Shown piece after piece: positions 58,022 to 64,000 of a stretch of DNA of 64,000 bases. The DNA lies in assembly GCF_024359545.1 (NCBI RefSeq), contig NZ_JAKQZG010000008.1, positions 180,108-244,107 of the forward strand, given 5' to 3'. How positions within the stretch are numbered: the first letter of the stretch is position 1; every line of letters starts with the position of its first letter. The notes beneath the pieces are model-generated. The model ran no database searches, had not been told where the DNA came from, and saw only the letters and a list, made by a program, of their open reading frames with translations. This DNA comes from Jiella marina (GTDB lineage: Bacteria > Pseudomonadota > Alphaproteobacteria > Rhizobiales > Rhizobiaceae). The position numbers and the translations under genes are program-made.

Positions 58022-58477
58022 ATGTCAAATGCCGATTCGTCGCCGAAAATTCCCTACGAAACGACGCTCCGTGTTCGCGATCATTGTCTCTGCCTGCATG
58101 CCCAGCGCGCTGCCCGCGCCATCGCCCGGCGCTTTGACGAGGCGTTCCGGCCGCTGGACCTGAAATCCGGCCAGTTTTCGCTTCTGATGTCGCTCAACCG
58201 GCCGGCGCCGCCGACGCTCGGATCCGTGGCGACGCTCCTCGGCATGGACCGCACGACGCTGACGGCGAACCTCAAGCCGCTGGAGCGGCGCGGGCTGGTG
58301 ACGGTGGAGCCCGACCCGGAGGACAAGCGTGCCCGGCGCCTGGCGCTGACCGAGGCAGGGCGCGATTTGCTGGTCGATGCGGTGCCCCTGTGGGAATGGA
58401 CGCAGGCCGAGATCGAGAAGGCCCTCGGGATGAGCGAAGCCGACCGCCTGCGCGAGGATCTGAACGCCGTTCTGTGA
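58022..58477 (+). CDS. MarR-family transcriptional regulator
   Basis: A 151-residue winged-helix regulator: LKSGQFSLLMSLNR, LGSVATLLGMDRTTLTANLKPLERRGLV (recognition helix) and the wing DPEDKRARRLALTEAG. Cys at about 23 and 25 in DHCLCLHAQRAARAI could be oxidant- or ligand-sensing, as in some MarR proteins (inference). It is divergent from the GST-led module with a shared palindrome. Confidence 0.9.
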   Translation: MSNADSSPKIPYETTLRVRDHCLCLHAQRAARAIARRFDEAFRPLDLKSGQFSLLMSLNRPAPPTLGSVATLLGMDRTTLTANLKPLERRGLVTVEPDPEDKRARRLALTEAGRDLLVDAVPLWEWTQAEIEKALGMSEADRLREDLNAVL

Positions 58478-58682
58478 AGATCGGCGGCCGTTTGGCGGTA
58501 CGGGGTTCTGTGGATTCAAGGGCGTAACATTTTTGCAACAATATCTGCTTTGGGCCTCTTCCGCCGCGCGCAATTCGATCCCATATCCTGTCTGGGCGGC
58601 TTGCCGAATGCGGGAGCCGGACTCCAGGAAGAGCGTGATGTGCCTCCGGAAGGGCGTCGCGTATGAAAGGAGATTGAGAGCG

Positions 58683-61301
58683 ATGAATCTCGAAAAATAT
58701 ACCGAACGCGTGCGCGGCTTCATCCAGGCGGCGCAGACCGCGGCCGTTTCCAGCGACCACCAGCAATTTTCGCCGGAGCATATCCTCAAAGTCCTGATCG
58801 ATGACGAGGAAGGCTTGGCCGCGGGCCTGATCGAGAAGGCCGGCGGACGGCCGCAGGAAGTGCGCCTTGCCGTCGAAGCGGCCCTGAAGGCGATGCCGAA
58901 GGTTTCCGGCGGCGGCCAGCTCTATATGGCGCAGCCGCTGATGAAGGTGTTCGCAACGGCCGAGGAAATCGCCAAGAAGGCCGGCGACAGTTATGTCAGC
59001 GTCGAGCGGCTGCTGCTGGCGCTTGCCATCGAAAAGAGCGCCAAGACCGCCGACATGCTGAAGAAGGCCGGCGTGACGCCGAACGGCCTGAACGATGCGA
59101 TCAACGATCTACGCAAGGGCCGCACCGCCGACACGGCCTCGGCCGAATCCGGTTATGACGCGCTCAAGAAATATGCCCGCGACCTGACGGCGGCGGCGCG
59201 CGAAGGCAAGCTGGACCCGGTGATTGGTCGCGACGACGAGATCCGCCGCACCGTGCAGGTTCTCTCCCGGCGCACCAAGAACAACCCGGTGCTGATCGGC
59301 GAGCCCGGCGTCGGCAAGACGGCGATCGCTGAAGGGCTGGCGCTGAGGATCGTCAATGGCGACGTGCCGGAGTCCCTGCGCGACAAGCAACTCATGGCGC
59401 TCGACATGGGCGCGCTGATCGCCGGCGCGAAATATCGCGGCGAGTTCGAGGAGCGACTGAAGGCGGTCCTGTCCGAGATCTCGGCGGCGGCCGGTGGCGT
59501 CATTCTGTTCATCGACGAGATGCATACGCTGGTCGGGGCGGGCAAGGCGGATGGCGCGATGGACGCCTCCAACCTGCTCAAGCCTGCCTTGGCGCGGGGC
59601 GAGCTCCACTGTATCGGTGCGACGACCCTCGACGAGTATCGCAAGCATGTCGAGAAGGACGCGGCGCTCGCCCGGCGTTTCCAGCCGGTTTTCGTCTCCG
59701 AGCCGACGGTCGAGGACACGATCTCGATCCTGCGCGGGCTGAAGGAGAAATACGAGCAGCACCACCAGGTGCGGATATCGGACTCCGCGCTCGTGGCGGC
59801 GGCGCAGCTCTCGAACCGCTACATCACCGACCGGTTTTTGCCGGACAAGGCGATCGACCTCGTGGACGAGGGCGCGGCGCGCCTGCGCATGCAGGTGGAT
59901 TCCAAGCCCGAGGCGCTGGACGAGCTGGATCGCAAGATCATGCAGCTCAAGATCGAGCGCGAGGCTTTGAAGAAGGAGAGCGACGACGCTTCGAAGGACC
60001 GGCTGGAACGGCTCGAAGCCGATCTCGCCAATCTGGAGGAGGAATCCGACCGGATCACCGCGGCATGGCAGGCCGAGAAATCCAAGCTCGGCCAGGCCGC
60101 GGACCTGAAGCGCCAGCTCGACGAGGCCCGCAACGAACTCGCCAGCGCCCAGCGGCGCGGCGAATTCCAGCGGGCCGGCGAACTCGCCTATGGCGAGATC
60201 CCCAAGCTCGAGGCGGCGCTGCAGGAGGCCGAGGCCAATGACGGCGCCAAGGGCGGCGCGATGGTCGAAGAGACCGTGACGGCCGACCATGTCGCCCAGG
60301 TGGTTTCGCGCTGGACCGGCATTCCGGTCGACCGGATGCTGGAAGGCGAACGCGACAAGCTTCTGCGCATGGAAGATGCGCTCGCCAAGCGCGTCGTCGG
60401 TCAGGGCGAGGCGGTGCAGGCTGTCTCGAAGGCCGTGCGGCGCGCGCGTGCCGGCCTGCAGGACCCGAACCGGCCGATCGGCTCGTTCATGTTCTTGGGC
60501 CCGACGGGCGTCGGCAAGACCGAGCTCACCAAGGCGCTCGCCCGCTTCCTCTTCGACGACGAGGCGGCGATGGTCCGACTCGACATGTCGGAGTTCATGG
60601 AGAAGCATTCGGTCGCAAGGCTGATCGGCGCGCCTCCGGGTTATGTCGGTTACGAGGAGGGCGGCGCGCTCACCGAAGCGGTGCGGCGCCGGCCCTATCA
60701 GGTCGTGCTGTTCGACGAGATCGAGAAGGCGCATCCGGACGTCTTCAACGTCCTTCTGCAGGTGCTCGACGACGGGCGGCTGACGGACGGGCAGGGACGC
60801 ACGGTCGACTTTAGGAATACGCTGATCATCATGACCTCGAATCTCGGCTCCGAGTTCCTGGTCTCGCTCGGCGAGGACGAGGATGCGAGCGTGGCCCGAG
60901 ACCGCGTGATGGACGTGGTGAAGGCCTCGTTCAGGCCGGAATTCCTCAACCGCGTCGACGACGTCATCCTGTTCCACAGGCTGCATCGCTCGGAGATGGG
61001 GGCGATCGTGAAGATCCAGATGGGCCGTCTCGAAAAGCTGCTCGAGGATCGCAAGATCACCCTCGAACTCGACGACAGCGCCCGCGAATGGCTCGCCCAG
61101 AAGGGCTACGACCCCGCCTATGGCGCGCGGCCCCTCAAACGCGTCATCCAGCGCGAGGTCCAGGACCCGCTCGCCGAGAAGATCCTGATGGGCGAGGTCA
61201 AGGACGAGTCGACGGTGAAGATCTCCGGCGGCACCGACCGGCTGATCTTCCACGTGGTCGGGTCCAAGGCGAATGCGGACGGTGATCGCGTGGCGGCGTA
61301 A
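58683..61301 (+). CDS. clpB: ATP-dependent disaggregase ClpB
   Basis: An 872-residue Hsp100 disaggregase. Clp N-domain ([20 protein letters not shown]) is followed by NBD1 Walker A GEPGVGKT, a middle coiled-coil domain (about 410-520) and NBD2 Walker A GPTGVGKT. It rescues aggregated proteins with DnaK. ATG at 58683 follows AAAGGAG. Usual 850-880 residues. The last gene of the GC-rich core segment. Confidence 0.96.
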   Translation: MNLEKYTERVRGFIQAAQTAAVSSDHQQFSPEHILKVLIDDEEGLAAGLIEKAGGRPQEVRLAVEAALKAMPKVSGGGQLYMAQPLMKVFATAEEIAKKAGDSYVSVERLLLALAIEKSAKTADMLKKAGVTPNGLNDAINDLRKGRTADTASAESGYDALKKYARDLTAAAREGKLDPVIGRDDEIRRTVQVLSRRTKNNPVLIGEPGVGKTAIAEGLALRIVNGDVPESLRDKQLMALDMGALIAGAKYRGEFEERLKAVLSEISAAAGGVILFIDEMHTLVGAGKADGAMDASNLLKPALARGELHCIGATTLDEYRKHVEKDAALARRFQPVFVSEPTVEDTISILRGLKEKYEQHHQVRISDSALVAAAQLSNRYITDRFLPDKAIDLVDEGAARLRMQVDSKPEALDELDRKIMQLKIEREALKKESDDASKDRLERLEADLANLEEESDRITAAWQAEKSKLGQAADLKRQLDEARNELASAQRRGEFQRAGELAYGEIPKLEAALQEAEANDGAKGGAMVEETVTADHVAQVVSRWTGIPVDRMLEGERDKLLRMEDALAKRVVGQGEAVQAVSKAVRRARAGLQDPNRPIGSFMFLGPTGVGKTELTKALARFLFDDEAAMVRLDMSEFMEKHSVARLIGAPPGYVGYEEGGALTEAVRRRPYQVVLFDEIEKAHPDVFNVLLQVLDDGRLTDGQGRTVDFRNTLIIMTSNLGSEFLVSLGEDEDASVARDRVMDVVKASFRPEFLNRVDDVILFHRLHRSEMGAIVKIQMGRLEKLLEDRKITLELDDSAREWLAQKGYDPAYGARPLKRVIQREVQDPLAEKILMGEVKDESTVKISGGTDRLIFHVVGSKANADGDRVAA

Positions 61302-61331
61302 GGCGCGTCGCAGCCTGAGGTCATCACACCG

Positions 61332-61353
61332 CGCGGCCCCAAGAGGGGCCGCG
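61332..61353 (+). terminator. Hairpin after clpB
   Basis: CGCGGCCCC and GGGGCCGCG form a 9-pair stem with loop AAGA, 30 bases after the clpB stop. There is no T-tract. The DNA turns AT-rich directly after it. Confidence 0.6.
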
Positions 61354-61468
61354 GTCACTCACATCGACTATCTATAAAATGTTAGTAAAATACTCGCTCA
61401 CGCTTCTTGGAAGCTAAGACAGAGATCCAGTTTTTGCAATGTGACGACTTAAAATAATGCACCCAAAT

Positions 61469-63172
61469 CTAGGATGTAACTATGGGAGCCACCTCTGCAC
61501 CTGACGCTTCCGACTTCAATAGGCGAAACCCGCCGCCGGAGTGTCGAGTATGAGGAAACATTACGTTTCTTGTTGCGCACCTCAGACACCAATCAAAATA
61601 GTAGTATGCACCACCTCGGACAACACGTCTTACTTTTGAGTGAGCAAGCAAATTCTCTCGCCCGTCGTTCCACTTATAAGGATAGCAAAATTCGGGACGG
61701 CGCCCTGACTCTCCCCAAAGGCTACGAGTCCACTCCCAAACATTTCCGGCCATGTCCTTGAAGCCAAATAGACTGTCTCCGTCAGGACTAAAGCTACCGA
61801 CAGCACAAACTTTATCGCCTGAATTGTCACGGAAATTGCAGAGAGGACGGAACTCGTTCCCCCAAGGGTAGATCCTTCCCTGCCGTCCACGTGCAGCGAT
61901 CTCCCATTCCGCTTCTGAGGGCAACATTATTTTACTATCCGGTTCGATTAGACCGTGTACCTTTGCGCCGCGATCGACCCAATCAGCAAAACGACACGCA
62001 TCAAAAAAGTTAACGTATCTTTTGGGGTGATCTAGATCTTCAGTGGAAAAGTTGAAACTCCCTGAATAACTTGTTGCGCGTTGAAATATTAGCCATTCAC
62101 GAACCGTAATATGATAGGCGGAGAGTGCAAAGCTTTTGTGGGAAACAGTATGCTCTGGAACTTCCTGAGACAGCGCATATTCATCTCTTTCTGGATTCGA
62201 TCCAAGGACAGCGGTGCCTGCTGGAACAGAGATCATTCTGTCAATAAGCGCCCTAACGTACTTCTCCGGAGCAGTCGGAACGTCCTTTGAACTTATAACA
62301 GAATAATTCTCCTTTTTTCTCCCAAGAAGACGTGTTGATCGTGTTGCAATCGGAAAGCGGCTTGATACTTTTAAGAGTTCAACAAGAGAAGCCGCATCGT
62401 CAATTTGTTCGGGTTTATCAATCGCACCCCAGATAGATTGAAGGCCATCTTCAAAAGAGCCAGAATTTTCTGATTGCAGATTTTCAATTTCCTCGCCGGA
62501 TATTGGGCTCCCTTCCGGAAAAAACGGCGAGAGACGCTCCTCCAGGCATCGAGTATTTCCCAGCACATCAAAGAGGGTCCTATCCTCCCTTCTCGAACGG
62601 TTTACGCGGACTTCTATTGCTCTAAGAAGCTCTGAAAATGAAAAAAGTGGCATATGGCGGATAGCGGCACCAAAGTATTTTGCAAATGCGCTGGACAGAG
62701 GGTCGCTGCCAGTTGAAGTCGGTCGTAAAAAGTCTCTTGCAGATCTACAGACGAGAACCGAGTTTGATAAGGAAATTTCTTTAAAGACTGCTGCGGAGCC
62801 TGGCAGATCAATAAAAATTATGGAGCAACCTTTTGATGCGGCGTCGATTTTTTTTATTAGAGACTTCAGCTCCAGTACGCTCCCATCGGCCAGCGGGATA
62901 GATGCGGTAGTGCTGTTATCACACAGCAGATGACTTGCGTAGATGTAAATTAGTACATCATCATGTTGCAATGCGGGAAATAGCTTATCAGCAATATGAT
63001 TCCTGGTAGCCGCCGAGCGAAAATCAATAAGGCCATTTCGGAAGGGAGTCTTTGCATGACCCTTGTAAAGGGTCCAGGCATCGGAAAAAGCTCTTGTTAT
63101 TTCCTGTCGTGTTCTCCGTTCGTGTCGTCGGCGACCGTCTTCGTTCGCAAGCCAGAAAAGTAACGGAAGCAC
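61469..63172 (-). CDS. Caspase-like domain fused to FGE/SUMF1 fold protein, probably inactive
   Basis: A 567-residue protein from a GTG at 63172, 2 bases past the upstream gene's stop. Residues about 55-200 follow the caspase pattern: DDVLIYIYASHLLCD keeps a histidine (H81), but IIFIDLPGSAA has Pro124 where the catalytic Cys (D-x-C) should be. Residues about 312-553 are a formylglycine-generating-enzyme/C-type-lectin fold (MISVPAGTAVLGS, LPSEAEWEIAARG, IYPWGNE, GNVWEWTRS, RGGAYYYF, GFRLL). C529 and C532 do not sit at the FGE copper-site positions. AT-rich and unlike its neighbours; probable transferred conflict-type gene (inference). Confidence 0.75.
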   Translation of the reverse strand: MLPLLFWLANEDGRRRHERRTRQEITRAFSDAWTLYKGHAKTPFRNGLIDFRSAATRNHIADKLFPALQHDDVLIYIYASHLLCDNSTTASIPLADGSVLELKSLIKKIDAASKGCSIIFIDLPGSAAVFKEISLSNSVLVCRSARDFLRPTSTGSDPLSSAFAKYFGAAIRHMPLFSFSELLRAIEVRVNRSRREDRTLFDVLGNTRCLEERLSPFFPEGSPISGEEIENLQSENSGSFEDGLQSIWGAIDKPEQIDDAASLVELLKVSSRFPIATRSTRLLGRKKENYSVISSKDVPTAPEKYVRALIDRMISVPAGTAVLGSNPERDEYALSQEVPEHTVSHKSFALSAYHITVREWLIFQRATSYSGSFNFSTEDLDHPKRYVNFFDACRFADWVDRGAKVHGLIEPDSKIMLPSEAEWEIAARGRQGRIYPWGNEFRPLCNFRDNSGDKVCAVGSFSPDGDSLFGFKDMAGNVWEWTRSLWGESGRRPEFCYPYKWNDGRENLLAHSKVRRVVRGGAYYYFDWCLRCATRNVMFPHTRHSGGGFRLLKSEASGAEVAPIVTS

Positions 63173-63174
63173 GA

Positions 63175-63818
63175 TCAGGATCTCGGCTCGCGAAAATTAA
63201 CATATCGTTTTCCATTGTTGTATAAATCAGATAATGTATTAACTATTACAAAACTAACAATTACGGATATCAGACTGGGATCGAAATCTGTTATTAGCAA
63301 CTGAGCAGACCACCCTATAGTCTCAAAATTCAAGGCGTAATACACCAATAGTGTGATGAGAGTCACGACCTGGCTCAGCCCTACACGTCTATCAATGTCG
63401 GACGGCTTATTCCGAATTTTTAGTGCACATAACGATATGATGTACCATATTAAGTCGGATAAAAAAATAATATAACAATAGGGAAAAATTTTGAAATATC
63501 AGCGATGAAAAATGTTGCGTATCCGAGAAGTATAGCTTGATGCAGTATTACTATAGAGTCGAATATGATTTCGAAGGGATCATTGTCTTGATCGCTATTA
63601 AAGTGCGCGACGTTCCCAAAAAAAAATCTCAATATTAGAACTATCGAGAAAACGAAGGCGACCCATGTTTCCGGTGATGTGGTAAATGGAAGCGGATGAT
63701 CCGGTTCGGCGATTCTGATCACGGCGAATTCCCGAACGGAGTTTGTGATGGCTAATACCGTAAGATATCCGTATATCAATTTTACAGCTTCGCGAAAAGG
63801 GCCTGCCTTCACCGTCAT
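63175..63818 (-). CDS. Six-helix membrane protein, reading frame broken at a T7 run
   Basis: The 5' frame runs from ATG 63818 (ribosome site GGGAG) to a stop at 63450, giving 122 residues and three to four helices. The other part is open in the -1 frame to a stop at 63175 and continues with hydrophobic helices (LIWYIISLCALK, VVTLITLLVYYALNF, LISVIVSFVIVNTL). A -1 shift at the T7 run gives one 214-residue protein with about six helices and short loops. Not a recognised family. Frameshift gene, pseudogene or sequencing error remain open. It precedes the caspase-like/FGE gene directly. Confidence 0.6.
63461..63467 (-). other. T7 homopolymer at the frame break
   Basis: On the coding (minus) strand the codons read TTA TTT TTT TAT CCG ACT TAA. 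Slipping back one base at the seven T gives TTT TTT TTA TCC GAC TTA ATA TGG, which continues the membrane protein. Runs of this kind support both ribosomal and transcriptional slippage. Confidence 0.5.
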
Positions 63819-63867
63819 CCATCGCTCCCTTAGGACATCTGCACCTCAAATATGCGTCCTTATACAC

Positions 63868-63896
63868 ATAAGACATCGGCTCCGCACAATCGTCAA
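63868..63896 (-). promoter_or_regulatory. Possible promoter of the two-gene AT-rich unit
   Basis: Minus strand TTGACG (63896-63891), a 17-base spacer, then TCTTAT (63873-63868). Transcription would start near 63861, about 43 bases before the ATG at 63818. The remaining DNA to 64000 shows no convincing gene. Confidence 0.4.
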
Positions 63897-64000
63897 TTGA
63901 AGTCTAGCCACATGTTACGACGGCGGGAGTGCCTGTACGCCCTATCCGCAGCGAGAGCAAGTACGCAAAATATCCATCATAGGTGTCAGAAGTTCCGTAT

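Noticed and set aside
58560..58682. Heat-shock sigma promoter before clpB
   Set aside because: CCCATAT near 58590 looks like a -10, but no matching CTTGAA box lies at the right distance.
61480..61620. Variable region of a diversity-generating retroelement at the FGE C-terminus
   Set aside because: The fold is the right type, but no reverse transcriptase or template repeat is in the window and the codons at exposed positions do not show the AAC-derived NNC pattern.

Overview
The window is GC-rich, densely coding alphaproteobacterial chromosome. Gene content and order point to Hyphomicrobiales (Rhizobiales), perhaps an Aurantimonadaceae-like genus; that family guess is inference. The blocks secA / PPIase-argJ-GNAT-mutT, comF-grxC-nit-DUF1178, ubiG-lysC-ptsP-prfA-prmC-DUF4167 and clpB follow the usual rhizobial order, but several have extra cassettes inserted between them.

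Layout. 1-2.5 kb: the 5' part of pyruvate carboxylase, a ParDE toxin-antitoxin pair with a palindromic operator, and an EamA transporter. 2.5-3.2 kb: a gene-poor gap with a bidirectional terminator and a tRNA-like fold. 3.2-9.8 kb: rbfA-truB (detached from infB and rpsO), a CorA-type transporter, an HSL-type esterase, a PfkB sugar kinase and a pcaD-pcaB pair. 9.8-17.8 kb (minus strand): a solute-binding protein gene behind a histidine kinase gene, and a Rad50/Mre11-like (YhaN/YhaO) pair. 18-20 kb: a membrane GGDEF-EAL protein. 20.3-27 kb: a tightly overlapping cobalamin cluster (cbiX, a fused cobH, cobL, cobI, a fused cbiG-cobJ). 27-38 kb: secretion, arginine and housekeeping genes. 38.3-41.2 kb: a sulfite-oxidase-fold periplasmic protein coupled to a second GGDEF-EAL protein. 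41.3-52.4 kb: ubiG, then a four-gene glycosyltransferase / acyl-CoA dehydrogenase-like / PIG-L deacetylase / methyltransferase cassette, then lysC, ptsP, prfA, prmC. 52.8-61.3 kb: DUF4167, a MarR-linked small-enzyme module (two VOC, DUF1428 x2, two GST, a DHFR-like reductase), then clpB. 61.4-64 kb: an abrupt change to AT-rich DNA with a two-gene unit on the minus strand.

The most unusual part is the AT-rich right end. It encodes a six-helix membrane protein, whose frame is broken at a T7 run so that a -1 shift restores it, followed 2 bases later by a protein joining a caspase-like N-terminal region to a formylglycine-generating-enzyme (SUMF1) fold. Both domains appear to lack their catalytic residues. 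The composition, position at the end of a core block and domain types resemble a horizontally acquired conflict or defence module, but function is inference only.

Two quieter observations concern cyclic-di-GMP genes: both GGDEF-EAL loci have an inverted repeat placed so that it would pair with, or abut, the ribosome binding site of the first gene. The cobalamin cluster mixes aerobic-type names with CbiX and CbiG modules and carries an unrecognised ~310-residue domain fused in front of CobH.
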